Shown: positions 46,451 through 57,670, counted from the stretch's first letter. The stretch: DNA of 64,000 nt from Mariannaea sp. PMI_226 (GCA_024336345.1 JANFOG010000009.1:1612001-1676000), one strand, 5' to 3'. Notes: generated from the sequence alone by a model not told the origin. Program-made: numbers and translations.

Positions 46451-48025
46451 TTAGCTCCTTTCGGCCCGCTCTTCCCATTCTTGGAAATGCAATGAGCAGC
46501 GCTGAAGGTCTTCGGATAATATCGAAAGATCAGGGCACGTGTGCAGGAGCTCGTCAACATCCGATGGTTCGATATCTGCGGGTGGTGAGAGATGAAGTTC
46601 CTTAAGACGGTGCGCTTGTTGGCAGCTGTGTAGCACAGCCCTCCCAACTCGTGTACCAGACCCGGAATTGATATTTAAACATTCCAGTGTGGAAGAGTAA
46701 ACACCAATCAGACCAATAAGACCATTATTAAACTGTATCTTGGCTGCATCTTCATCTACCTCTTCATCCGTATCTTCATCTGAGGAACCGTCCGACATTG
46801 TCTCTACGTCGTACATTTCGAACCTGAGATCAGTGAGTTGCTGCTCTGGAGATGCCTTGATAACAGCATCAAGATCTTTGGATACAATCCTGCAACCTCC
46901 TCCCAAAAATAACTTGGTCACCGCTTTTAGAGAAGTAAAAAGTTGTGGGATCCATCCACGGGTGTGCTCCATTTCCTCAATGTATATATCTTTTAGTGTA
47001 TGTCCCCACGTTTTGCAAGCATTTAGTAGATCTGATGTATTGCGTGGATCGTGGAATCTACAATCTAAATAGAGCTTTTCAAGGTAAGGACATTGACGAG
47101 CAAGCTCTGTAAAGAAAAACGGATTCAACTTAGACTCGAAGTTGATAGTACCGTCTCCAGCAAATGAGAAAGATGTCAAATTCGGAGATAAATGTGGCGA
47201 TAGTGCATGCAAGACCCATTCAGACTGATAGTAAAGGAATAAATGAGTTAGCTGCGAGGCAAATTGCATAAAGCGGCTATCGTTTTTGCACAAATCAAGG
47301 ATTTGGTCAACTGTTATGTGCTCATGACTCTCCATCGGGGGAAACCACCTTACGTAGGCATAATAGTTGAACCTGGTGACATTAGGGCTGGCGCCAAATA
47401 TGGCTGCCAGGTTTAACACGTCCTCCTTCCAGATCATGTTGCAATCCCGATCTTTGCCACGCTCAATGGACAACACTTTATTGCTTATGCAGACATTGGC
47501 GATATCAATCAAGAGCTTGCCATTCTCCCCTGTGGGGAGCCATTGGACTTTAAGGGAATCAACAAGATTGCCAAGGTAAGGATCTATTGTTAAGGCAAAT
47601 AGAAACTTCCATTGGTTTTCGATTGATTTGAGGTTGTGAGAATGAGCATAAAGACGTTGTTCCGCAATGGTCCGAAGCATCCTGCTGGAAGCTGAAAGAG
47701 CAATCATTGTTTTCTGCTTTGTTCCATGATCAAAGTCTTCAACATGGTTGATAATGAGTTCGAGGATCTCAATAGGAAGGCGGCTCGACAATCCCGATCT
47801 ATCCTGGTTCTTCAGGTTGATGCTAGAAGAAGGGAACTGTTCTGCGACGTGATTGTCAGTTCGCTCGGGGAAGCCTGATATGCGATCGTAAAAGGTAACA
47901 GCAGCTTGAGCTCGAAGCTGAGCGTTGTGGTCGTTTGGCAGTTTCAGAGCGATAGATTTGAGCAATTCTATTTGCTTGGAGAGTTTTTCCCCAGCTTGCA
48001 AGGTCACCTCCTTGAAATCACTCAT
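46451..48025 (-). CDS. F-box-like protein with leucine-rich C-terminus
   Basis: A 524-residue single-exon protein if started at the Met at 48025 (MSDFKEVTLQAGEKL); the frame stays open upstream to 48199, but that extra part is not protein-like. Residues about 82-125 (LPIEILELIINHVEDFDHGTK and on through SASSRMLRTIAEQRLY) match an F-box-like helix set that would bind Skp1 in an SCF ubiquitin ligase. The rest has irregular leucine-rich blocks (YLEKLYLDCRF, VTKLFLGGG, LKELHLSPP) likely used for substrate recognition. An acidic insert (SSDEDTDEEVDEDAA) lies near residue 420. Such genes are highly expanded and fast-evolving in fungi, and the substrate is unknown. Confidence 0.8.
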   Translation of the reverse strand: MSDFKEVTLQAGEKLSKQIELLKSIALKLPNDHNAQLRAQAAVTFYDRISGFPERTDNHVAEQFPSSSINLKNQDRSGLSSRLPIEILELIINHVEDFDHGTKQKTMIALSASSRMLRTIAEQRLYAHSHNLKSIENQWKFLFALTIDPYLGNLVDSLKVQWLPTGENGKLLIDIANVCISNKVLSIERGKDRDCNMIWKEDVLNLAAIFGASPNVTRFNYYAYVRWFPPMESHEHITVDQILDLCKNDSRFMQFASQLTHLFLYYQSEWVLHALSPHLSPNLTSFSFAGDGTINFESKLNPFFFTELARQCPYLEKLYLDCRFHDPRNTSDLLNACKTWGHTLKDIYIEEMEHTRGWIPQLFTSLKAVTKLFLGGGCRIVSKDLDAVIKASPEQQLTDLRFEMYDVETMSDGSSDEDTDEEVDEDAAKIQFNNGLIGLIGVYSSTLECLNINSGSGTRVGRAVLHSCQQAHRLKELHLSPPADIEPSDVDELLHTCPDLSILSEDLQRCSLHFQEWEERAERS

Positions 48026-49344
48026 AGCGGTGAGGGAAGAAGATTTGGTTTGTGCCAAGCTAACTGAGGATCTTGGGGATCTTTGGTAACTAGGCATGTG
48101 ACTTATAACGAGAAACGAGAGGGTCCGATTATCGCTACTCCACTCTGGAAATATCATGTGTGCTCTACTGACACTGATGCAAGGCTGTATTCTAGTCAAT
48201 TCTCTACAATCGCTATACGCTCAGGGTTTACCATATTCAATCATCACTAGTGATGTGTAGATGGAGCATCTCCACATGAGATGAAATTCATGATATGCGA
48301 TGACGAGATTGTATTGATGCTGATGCTGTCCATTCTGTAAATCAAAACTGGTTCCAGAGCATGGTTTTCACGAATGTCAGTTGACACTGATCAATTTCGG
48401 ATCCAGGGATGGCTGAGCACTTGCTCTCAACCGAGGTGTCCATGACATGCTGAATTGGCAATCTTAGAGCAACATAACTTAGGTGTACCAGAGCTCGCAC
48501 GTACGTCGCTGTGGCAAAGAAAGTTGCCAGGAGTCGGTAGTCATCTGGCCAACCAAGATGTAGTCGTCATCTTGTCTTGGTTTAACTCCCAAGATATAAG
48601 ATATCAATCCGCTATTTAGCAAGCAATACTTTCGTTTAGCCTGCTGGTTCTTTTTTTAAATTATATAGCCCTTACCAATTATTATTAATAGCTAATAATA
48701 GAGCATGATTCGATATTTGGGAGCTCTGCTCTATTTAATGTCTTTTTATTTATAAGGTAAGAACTAGGGTTAAAGTACTGTTCTATATAAGAAGTACATG
48801 AAACTAAACTACAATAAGGAGCAATAGTGGTATATATAGTTAAGGTAGGAAAAAGTCCCTAATTGTTAAGTAATGGCTTACTGCCTCATAATGGAACGGC
48901 AGACTCCGTATATTATTCTAACTATTATGGGCAAGTCGCTTAGATTGTAAGGTAAATCGATCAAGTACTATTCAACAATTTATTTTCCAAAGTTCTATTC
49001 TCATTATGCAATTGATTTTCTTCTTTAGAACCTCCTATATATCAACATGCTAGTTATTTATAGGGCTCCCTTATTAAGCATCCTACGACGACTTAATCAT
49101 CACTTGCACCTTATTTAGCACCTCAGAGCAAAAGTTCTAATAGAGATAAAGAGCACCATCAGTCTAGCTCCCTCACTTAATATCCCCCTCTGGCCCGAAA
49201 TATCTTACTACACACTTATCGTCTATCTCTCTAATTACTCAATCATCTATCGTATCTTTGTGTCTATTCGTCCTAACCTTTGTAAGTGCTAGGACTTGTT
49301 GTTTCATGATCATGATAATACTGACCTGATATGCATAGGCCAAG
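48026..49344. other. AT-rich spacer, RIP-like in its right half
   Basis: No gene is supported. From about 48640 to 49200 the sequence becomes markedly AT-rich and TpA-rich (TTATTATTAATAGCTAATAATAG). This is the composition left by repeat-induced point mutation of an old repeat. No remaining transposase or reverse-transcriptase frame can be read. The last 150 bases form the upstream region of the secreted-protein gene at 49345. Confidence 0.55.
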
Positions 49345-49735
49345 ATGAAGTTCATAATTCTACTTCCAGCGTTATTCGCTCTCGGCTTGGGCATGCCATT
49401 AGAGGGTACAAAGGTGGTGCGCGCTCCATTGGGTGAGCGTGACTTGGGTTCGTACACCGGAACTTACCAGAATGACGGCTCGTGTCTCGTTTACCTTGGG
49501 CTCGTCAACAACTCTCCATACTATGTTGGGTGGGGTTGTACGTCTTATGACTCGTCGGTCGATGCCCAGTCTTGCACAGGACAATGTGATGAGACTTATT
49601 GTGTAAGTCCAACTCCTTGTATTTACCAGATATTTTCCTTTCTCTAACTCTGAAAAAAAGGTCAGCGTCACTTGTCCTGCAAACGCAAACGCCCCAAACC
49701 CCACCGTCCCCGCAACCTACGCAAAAATTGATTAG
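49345..49735 (+). CDS. Small secreted protein with six cysteines, 110 residues
   Basis: Two exons: 49345-49602 and 49661-49735, with a 58-bp intron (GTAAGT...AAAAG, branch CTAAC). The signal peptide is MKFIILLPALFALGLG, followed by a short pro-like region ending near GERD. The domain contains six cysteines spaced across DGSCLVYLG, YVGWGCTSY, AQSCTGQCDETYC and VTCPANAN. Unspliced reading would replace the last part with an unrelated IYQIFSFL, losing the final cysteine. Splicing restores an even number. The gene is isolated between AT-rich blocks and beside a decayed kinase, a setting often seen for effector candidates. No family is recognised. Confidence 0.72.
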
Positions 49736-51277
49736 GCCTACTTCCTTACCAATGACGAAGATCATATCTATCCTTATCTGTTATACGGACGCTGTTTGTC
49801 ATTGGCTCATACTTGGAACCCCATTACTGAAAACGGGAGGCGGCCAATGTTGATATGCGGACTTGTAACCAATAAACCTTCGGTTCGTTAAGATAATTAG
49901 CTCTCGATTTAGTACCTCCAGTTCTATTGGTAGTTGGTACTTTGTTGGGAGAAATAAACATCCCCCTGTTCTTATCTTCCCTAATGTTTTATCCAGTGTA
50001 ATATCAATTGGCTCTAAATAATTGTGCTGCCAGAAAGTCAATCCGGCTCAAAAGGTCCAGGTTTGCCATTAAGAGTAAAGCCCTCCCCTGGGGAAATAAG
50101 TCTTGTTACTAACTGAGAAATAGGGAGCCGTAGACAAAATGGGTGGCTAGTAGACTAGCCACTTCATTTTATAGGATATTTTCAAGTCAGCTAACCGAGC
50201 GTATTGATAAGCAGCTAAAAATATCTCTCCATATATATATAAAGAGAAGACAAATATAGAAAGAGGCCAACTTGAGGCCCTTGGATATGAGTTTGACAAG
50301 ATTACCTAAGTATAAACAAGGCTCTTAGGGAAGAAACCAAGGTTTCCACAAGTCTTATGTGGAGCAGGCTCATCATCATAGAACAGGCTTATTAGGTTGG
50401 ATATGGAAGATATCACTCAGCACGTAAACGAAATCATCCGGCATCATATGGAGAGCTACTAGTAAGAACGGATAAGAAATCCTAGGCTATAAGTTACAAA
50501 TAGGTAGCGCTCGGCTGTAAGCAATCTTATGTCACAAGTAACTCAACTCTAGGTCACTAGTAACCAGGTAGCTAGCTGTCTTATATGACGTACTGTAATG
50601 CAGCTACAGTTGCCAGATTACGGCACCAGTAATTAAATAGCAGTGACATGTTTCTTCCGCGGTTCGAGTTTCCCTCTGAAGTCAGTTTCTAAACCTCAGG
50701 GTCTAAGTCTGGCCGTCTGCGACAAGCGCGCGGCAAGAAACCGTAGGACATTTACGAGCCTGAGAATACCGATGAAATCAAATCTAACCATGCCATTAGG
50801 TAGGTTCATGTCCTCAATGTTGAGTGGCAACCGCTCCCTGCCTATTGGGTTTACAGGTCGACATCAGCCTTGTTGAGGAATAGGCAGTTTAACTAAGTGC
50901 ACAAGTATTATCTGAGTTCATCTGCCAGGTCATGCCAGTCTTGAAACCCGGCGAAGACTGGGAGCTTTCGCCACCATTATTATTATCCCGACGATTGTAC
51001 TTATCCTTAGAGAAGCGGACAGATACACGTGGAATGAGGTTAAATGGCGGTCACTTTCGAAAGGATGGTCCCTGGGGAACCTGAAACCATGATCCGTTGT
51101 GGCATGAATCAAAGCCAACGACGTTTAGCCGATACGCGCCGGCTCTCACTCCCACAGACACACTGCCACAACGGCGTAGCACTTCGGCGGTTGCGTGTTT
51201 TGCCAATCCGCAAATACTCCCTCTTTCATTCCTTCCTGACAAGCTAGCTGGCGCCGGATAAGAAGAAAGATAGGTAG
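49736..51277. other. Gene-poor region with decayed repeat-like sequence
   Basis: No gene is supported. About 50040-50640 is AT-leaning with many TAG/CTA steps and short partial repeats. It may be remains of mobile DNA. A short plus-strand frame at 50643-50876 does not look conserved. Confidence 0.4.
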
Positions 51278-53124
51278 ATGGCTTTTGGACTGCACAGGGC
51301 TGCGGCTTCCTGTCGCGTTCAAAGGCTGCTGATTGCGAACCGAAGTCACTCTCCAATTTTCTCAACGACTCACGCACGCCTTTTCCTGAATATGCCATTC
51401 AGACCACTCGTCTCGTCCATCCTTGGGAGGACGAAGTCTACTTCCTTGTCATCACAAGCGCCCGAGACGCTTCCAATTGACATTCCAGTTGACGAAGAGA
51501 ACGCTCCACGTTACGACCCAGAAGCTTTCTACCCTGCAAACCCGGGAGACGTTCTAAATGATAAGTTTGAACTGTTAGCCAAGCTCGGCTGGGGAACATC
51601 ATCCACTGTCTGGCTTGCTCATAATACTAGCTGGTAACCTGCCATTTCTATTTTAACTTTCATTTCCCATATTCCTCCTCCAGACGACTTCAACTCATCT
51701 AAACTCTCTCTCATCTACGCTTACACGAAAAACGTCCCGGTTGCTAACACTCACTACTCTGTCCGCCTCCTAGGAATCGATGGACAAAATCGAATAAATT
51801 TGTCGCCATTAAGATATGTACTCGTAACATCGTACAGAATGAGAGCCCACACGAGTTGGATATCTCCATCCATCTCTCCACGGCCAATCGCAACACCGAG
51901 GACGCGATAGTTTAGGGACAGCCATTGAGAGCTTCGGTTTAGAATCACCCACAGGCTCTACCCATCTGGCCTTGGTTTTTGTACCCATGAGAGAACCGCT
52001 TTGGCTGTTCGGGAGGCGCGTTATTGGCGAGTATAAGGTCACTCATCCATGGATGCCTCTAATAAAGAGCTATCTCCAAATTCTCCTCGAGGGGCTTGAT
52101 TTTTTACACTCAGAAGGCCACATCATCCACACAGGTATGTTAATCACCCTTTCATTATCCTGGTCTACAAGTAAATGAATACCCCTATTCATTCTGCCCT
52201 CAGATTTGAAACTTGATAATATCATGGTCACCTTTGAAGATCAGTCCGTTATTGAAGAATTTGTCCAAGGGCAGATGCAGCACCCAATGGCCCGAAAGAC
52301 GATCGGCGACCGTACAGTATATAGATGCCGCAATAATTTTGGAGATATTGATGGTAAGGAAGCGTTGAAGAACATATACCCAAAGATCACAGACTTTGGC
52401 CTGGCACAGCGGGGGGACAAACCTGGACCGCATATTCATCCCATACAACCTGACGATTGCCACGCGCCTGAGGTGCTTCTAGGGGTAGGGTGGTCTTATA
52501 GCGCCGATATATGGAACTTCGACATCCTGGTGAGTGCTTCCCTGAGTTTAAACTGCTCCAGCTCTACTCTTGACCATCCCCAAGGAGTTGACCACGAATA
52601 TCGCGGCACGGCTGTTAACGATGAACAGATTTGGGACTTCCTCGCGGGTCAAGGGCTTTTCCAGCAGGGCAACCCACATCTGTATTCTCCAGTAGCGCAC
52701 CTGGCAGAGATGATCGCCTTGATTGGCCCTGTGCCGCCGACGCTGATACAGCGTGAGAGAGATATGCGACATTGGCAATGGAGTCTTAAGGTTCAAAATG
52801 CTCGCGGCGAATTGTGTAGTAACGCCGCCGAATTCTATGGAGGACCATTCTTCACTAACGAAGGTAGGGGTGGGCGATGATTATACATGGGCCCCGTCTC
52901 TTTCGTCAACAACGTGCTCTAACTAAAAGAACCCTTTAGGAGAATTTATACGTAACGACTTGGTTCCATACACAAGGAGTTTGCGAAAGGAGATGCCCGA
53001 GTGCATCCCAGAGGACGAAGCAGACAGCTTTCTCAGATTCATGAGGAGGATGCTTTCCTAGCTTCCTAAGGAACGGGCAACGGCTAAGGACTTGAGGAAC
53101 GACCCATGGCTTAACGATTCATAG
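51278..53124 (+). pseudogene. Broken SRPK-like protein kinase
   Basis: Relic of a serine/threonine kinase of the SR-protein kinase type. The exons can be traced: 51278-51633, 51774-52134, 52204-52529, 52629-52863 and 52940-53124, with GT-AG introns. Kinase landmarks survive: the Gly-loop LGWGTSSTVW, FVAIK, IIHTDLKLDNIM (catalytic Asp), ITDFGLA, APEVLLG and GWSYSADIWNF. Two lesions break it. A one-base loss near 51889-51893 shifts the frame between HLSTAN and SQHRGRDSLGT, and an in-frame TAG at 53059-53061 sits where relatives usually have Trp (MLS-stop-LPKERAT). The N-terminus resembles the family (DEENAPRYDPEAFYPANPGD). A sequencing error could explain one lesion but hardly both. The SRPK link is from family memory. 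Confidence 0.78.
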
Positions 53125-54876
53125 TTAATAAGGGAAGAGGGAGGAAAGACCATGTCTCCGCTCCTAGTCGCAAGACTCTGGGGTCTATACCTCTCTCATC
53201 GATGCCTTTGACGTAGACTTGGAAGTGTTTCGGAGAGATCCGACCATGGCAAAGTCTCACACAGTCTTACGCGTGGAGCAACTCGAAACTGGTCAGCTGG
53301 GCTGTGAACCTATGGAACTAGACATTTTTTGTTTATGGTTAATTTTTATTAGTTTTGGTTCATTGACAAGCATCTGAACGCTCTTATTCGTTTCGTTTCA
53401 AGTAGCAGCAGGACTTTGGATGCATTTGGTCTGGTGCTCCCTTTTTTTTCTTTTCCTTTTCTGTGTATGTCAAAAACCTTGAGGACTAGACTGGATATGT
53501 AATCTATACCTTACACCTGTTACTTACACACAGCAGTCAATTGAATAAATACTTGGTACTGGTGACATGCAGGCATTCATTCATTCATTCCTTGGCTGGC
53601 CGCCATTAGGGACGTGTCTTGGATAAAGGTACCTTACCTACTACAGTGGGTGCACCTACCTACCCGTGGACCAACTAGCTTAGGCGGCACTGTACCTAAT
53701 AAAGTACCTACGTATTTAGATAGCGAGTTACGTTCCCGGGGACTGGTGACTGGTTAGGTAGCAAGTAGGTAGCCACTGTAATCTGTGCATGCAGATCAAT
53801 TTCCCGAAGAAAATGCCCCATAACTTTAAAAACCAAAACCACCTACAGGCTGTACATATAGTACCTGCACCTTATATAATTTAGGTGCAGTACTTGCAGT
53901 ACTTGAGCCGCATCAGACGTCAAATGCCAGAGAGAGTGGGGGGAATGACTGGAATTTGAATTGAAGAATAGAATGAAATTGAATTGAATACAAATGGCGG
54001 GGGTAGTGCACATTGTTTGTTTTCATTTTTTTTTATTCTTTCTTTCTTTCTTTCCTCTATCCCTTTGTTTCCTTCTTCTTCTTTCTCCCTCCTCTAAAGT
54101 TGAAACATTTCTTGCCTTGCCTCTTGGAGGGGTTCGTTTCATGGATGCTTGCATAGGTTCGTTTGCATATCATCCAAGGGAACAAGGGGGACGGATCCGT
54201 CCTTGCAACATCAAAGCATCCGTGATTCCTCAGCCGTTTCCTCTATACTTGAAACATTCCCATCATCTCACCAACTTCCGTTATCCGTCTTCTTCTTTTT
54301 TTTTTTTTTTTTCAAGCCTTTCTTGCTTCATTCCACCCTTCATTTGCTTCTTCTTCTTCTTCTTCGATTGTTGTCTCGTCTTCCTCTTTTCTGTCTCTCT
54401 CTCTCTCTTTCTCTCTCGTGGTTGTGGTAGTTCAAGATCGCATTCATCTGTTGCTGTCCATCCAATCTCTCTCCTCCGCCCTCAATTTTTGACGATTCTT
54501 ACTGGTCGTCTCTCTTTCTCTCTCTGCCTTTCTCTCTCTCTGCCTTTCTCTCTCTCTCGCCCTCACTCACACAATCACCATTTCTACATCTTTCCTATCT
54601 GATTCACTAACTATCTATTGCCTTTTTTTTTTTTTTTTCTTTTTTTTTCCCTCTTTCTCTTACTCCTCCTCTTCCCTCTTCCCCTTCCTCTTCCTTTTCC
54701 TCTCCTTAGGGTATTGGTGTTCAGCTTAGGGCATCCATCCAAGGTATTCTCCTCACTCACTCCTGACTGCGTCTCGGTCGGTTTTTTGTCTTCAGTATCT
54801 GATTCATCTCAGTGCAACCCCTTCCACCCTCAACACCGATCTGACACCCTTTCGTTCTCAGCTTGATCAATCCAAG
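53125..54876. promoter_or_regulatory. Upstream region of the Hce2-like gene, pyrimidine-rich
   Basis: No gene is supported. TACCTA/TAGGTA motifs cluster at about 53625-53770. From 54010 to 54720 the plus strand is strongly pyrimidine-rich with CTTT and TCTC microsatellites (54394-54415, 54505-54560) and T runs of 14-18 bases. This fits a promoter plus 5' untranslated leader of the gene starting at 54877. Confidence 0.55.
53625..53770. repeat. TACCTA / TAGGTA motif cluster
   Basis: Repeated GGTACCTTACCTAC, CACCTACCTACC and TAGGTAGC-type motifs within 150 bp, matching those near 31.6, 37.5 and 61.6 kb. Confidence 0.7.
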
Positions 54877-55581
54877 ATGCGCTTCGTCACGACTGTCCTC
54901 GCCGAGGCCCTTCTCATCAGCTCTGCCCTCGCGGTTCCCGTGACATCTAGGTCTGAGTTGATTCATTCGGACCAATCTCCCCCCTTGGTGTCGCTCTCCC
55001 TCTTGTCCTCTTCCACCCCCAACGGTGGTGGCGGTGGTAGTAACATTATGCTTGTGCCTACTGCGTCTTCTTCAACCTCGGCCAAGTCAATCACATGGAT
55101 TCCTGCAAATAAACACCAAAAGACTTGTGAGAACGCAACGTTCTCCGAGCCCGTCGACGACGACCCTGTCACTCCCGCCGACTGGGAAGCTTGTGCCGCA
55201 CTCTACAGCGAGTGGGCATCCTTCAACGGCACTTTTAACATTGGACTCAGCACCGGCACTGGCACCAGGACCGGTACTAGCACTGGCCGCCGCGACGACA
55301 ATCATCTCTCGGCAGAGAGGGAGGTCAGCCAGCAGTCGAGCGGTGTCAACTATACCCCCATTCTGCAGTCGGAGTCGTGCACTTTTGCCATCTACTCAGC
55401 TGACTTGGGCAAGCTGGTTGCCCTGGGGGATGTCGACATCAACGACATTTTAAAGACTGCGCTTCAGGAGTACTCGTCTGGTACGTTGCTTGGGGTTAGG
55501 GGAGAGGTGAATTGCGCAGTGAGGGCATCCAAGGGGCAGAAATCTGTGCTCAGCTGGCAGTTATATTATCCCGGAGCTTAA
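54877..55581 (+). CDS. Secreted Hce2/Ecp2-like protein
   Basis: A 234-residue single-exon secreted protein. The signal peptide is MRFVTTVLAEALLISSALAVP. After a Ser/Thr/Gly-rich spacer, the C-terminal domain matches the pattern of Hce2 (homologues of the Cladosporium effector Ecp2). It runs CENATFSEPV, then CAALYSEWASFNGTFNI, then the CTFAIYSADLG strand, VGDVDI-like ALGDVDINDIL and a final VRGEVNCAV. Four cysteines could form two disulfides. The central GTGTRTGTSTG run is low-complexity. Ecp2 proteins promote necrosis or virulence in some plant pathogens, but Hce2 is widespread, also in saprotrophs and insect pathogens, so a role in disease is not implied here. Confidence 0.75.
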   Translation: MRFVTTVLAEALLISSALAVPVTSRSELIHSDQSPPLVSLSLLSSSTPNGGGGGSNIMLVPTASSSTSAKSITWIPANKHQKTCENATFSEPVDDDPVTPADWEACAALYSEWASFNGTFNIGLSTGTGTRTGTSTGRRDDNHLSAEREVSQQSSGVNYTPILQSESCTFAIYSADLGKLVALGDVDINDILKTALQEYSSGTLLGVRGEVNCAVRASKGQKSVLSWQLYYPGA

Positions 55582-56828
55582 AAGCAAAACCTGAATGAGG
55601 GTGCGAGTGAGACGCTCGAGAGGCATGGCAATGGTAAAACGATGACAGTACCCATAGGTCGACACATCGGAACACCAGGCTGGCCCTGCACTCCTGAGAA
55701 ACCTGTGTTTGGCCTTTGATACAGACACCTTCTTCACGTTACTCTACCATCTTAACTCGACTTCGCCGCTCCGCATCAGTCATTCCTTTTCCCCCTTTCG
55801 AGGTCTTTCTTTCCTTTATCTCTCTCTGTTCATCCAGATACCATACAAGAACGGCGTGATGGGCGTCCTACGGACAGTTTTTGTTTTTACCAGTTCTCTT
55901 TTCGTTTTGCTTGTTTCTGCATTGGCATGAGAATCAGTGCGTAGCTTAGGGAATTACATTGAATGATACAAGAGACCAGAGAAAATGAGCATAGCCATCA
56001 TCACAAAATACAATATGCATACACGCTTCCGTCGGGTGCCTAAGGGAATTGGGGGTATTTTTACGTATCGCTCAGATGTTGCTCACAATACTTCTTACTC
56101 TACAGCCAAACCCTGATTGAACAGACAAAAACAAGTGCATAAGTGATCTTGCATATGTGACTTAAATCGACATGACCCGTAGTAGTAGTAGTAGTAGTCT
56201 CGCATTTATTTCAATGCCTGAATTTGTGTATTCTGGATCGATATCGGATCATGTCCAGCCATGCTTCCAAAAAAAAAAAAACCTTTCGCCCCAAAAGAAA
56301 AACCGTTACCATGCTATGCAGATCTATCCTTAAAATCGTTATCATACACACTTTGAACAAATGCCCATGTCGCTCCACAACCCTTGGGTCATCACTCTGC
56401 CGAAACCCCCCGTTCCAATGTTCCCTTTGTCTTGTAATGCCTCTCAAAAAGGAAAAAAAAAATAGGAAAAATTATCATGCGGATGTCCCTTTTCCTTGCC
56501 AACGCCTTGCGTATGAGTATCAAAATGCCAATAATCATCATCGTGCTGTATGCGTACGTGAGTGTGTGTGCGTGTGTGTGAGTGGGTGGCTTTCTTTGCC
56601 GTCACTGTGAAGAAAAAAAAGGGTTGCAATAAATCAAATCATGCAAATAGTATGCATTGCCCGGTCTTCCTGAATTTCGTTTCTTCGTGATGGTTGCATA
56701 TCAAGTCAGATCCCACCTATTCCCAAAAGTAAAACTGAGGGTGATGGGTTATCATCGCAATCGCAATCGCAATGTACTGTCGTGAAGATTTTTGCCCACA
56801 ATTCTTTCTGCCTTGTTCGAATCCTTCC
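55582..56828. other. Intergenic region between convergent genes
   Basis: No gene is supported. It carries a GTAGTA microsatellite at 56174-56197, two poly-A runs (56271-56281 and 56453-56461) and GTGTGCGT repeats near 56555-56582. Confidence 0.5.
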
Positions 56829-57590
56829 TCATTGAGGCTTCTTAAATTTTGATCTGGAGAGATCACCCTGTTCAGCTGCAGTGACTTTGTTTTGCTTGTT
56901 TATAGAAGCTTTCAAAGCCATCATTTCTGCTTGCCACCGTGCATTATCCACAGGATCGAATTCATCTTCCTCAGCACCAGGGCCGGGTGTCTCGGCACGA
57001 CGGCTTCTGTCCCGGCCGTAGGATGATCTCTCGCTCATCGCGGCTCGGAACTGAAGCTCGTCATCAGAGTCATCTTCCCAGTCATTAGCACGACCAGCGT
57101 TTGCTTGAGCCATGCGAGACTTTGGACTCGGTCCCCATTTTTTCTCGTCTGTGAGTTCTCTCATCAACTTGCTTTGGGGGTTTGCAAGCTGACTGTAAGA
57201 CTTGGACTTGCTTTTGTCGCGCTGAGTTGGGGAATGGCGATTCTGGTGCGTGGTTGAGGAAACAGTGCCCGATCGAGTGGGTGTAGCTTCAGCAGCGAAG
57301 CGAGAAGGTTGGCTGGTTTGCGATTTCTTGTCTCGGAAGAGATTCCTTGCTGCATGAAGAATGTGAGACTGGTCACCGTAGCCGCCGGCATGGCCACCCT
57401 CCGTATCAGAGATACGCTGGTGGTCCATCTGGTTTGTGATGAAGGGGTCATCCTGTTCGTAAGCGTTCCCAAATGGATTGGGGACGCAATAATTCTGCTG
57501 CTGAGTTTCAAGACAAGAAGAGGGTTGAGTGCTTGTTTCGGAAGGGTTCTTCTGCGGCTTGAAATTCCCATTCTTGTGCTCAACAGTTTC
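56829..57590 (-). other. In-frame continuation beyond the amber stop
   Basis: This 253-codon open frame begins immediately after the TAG at 57593-57591 and is in the same reading frame as the large gene upstream. Its first residues (ETVEHKNGNFKPQKNP) repeat the GTLEHRTGDLKAKKNP unit of that gene. An NPF motif follows (VPNPFGNAYEQDDPF). Further on, it has a Ser/Lys-rich part, an acidic WEDDSDDELQF patch, a coiled MMALKASINKQNK helix and a basic end (RSKFKKPQ). A Met at 57428 (MDHQRISDTEG) could start a separate short protein of 199 residues. More likely it is the former or conditional C-terminus of the neighbour. Confidence 0.65.
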
Positions 57591-57670
57591 CTAACTGGTA
57601 CTTGAAGGTTTCTTACCCCGCCTGCGATTTGAACGTTTCTTACGCGGCTTGCGATTTGAAGATTCCTTGC
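57590..57670 (-). repeat. 27-bp minisatellite, three units, inside coding frame
   Basis: Three tandem 27-bp units at 57590-57616, 57617-57643 and 57644-57670. On the coding strand they encode Arg/Lys/Ser-rich repeats (NRKPRKKRS, NRRRGKKPS). The last-read unit carries the in-frame TAG. The units begin GTAAGAAAC-like on the coding strand, which resembles a splice donor, but no intron starting there keeps the downstream frame open. Confidence 0.85.

Noticed and set aside
57164..57583. A 139-codon minus-strand frame
   Set aside because: It overlaps, in another frame, the continuation of the NPF protein, which has the better protein character and repeat similarity.
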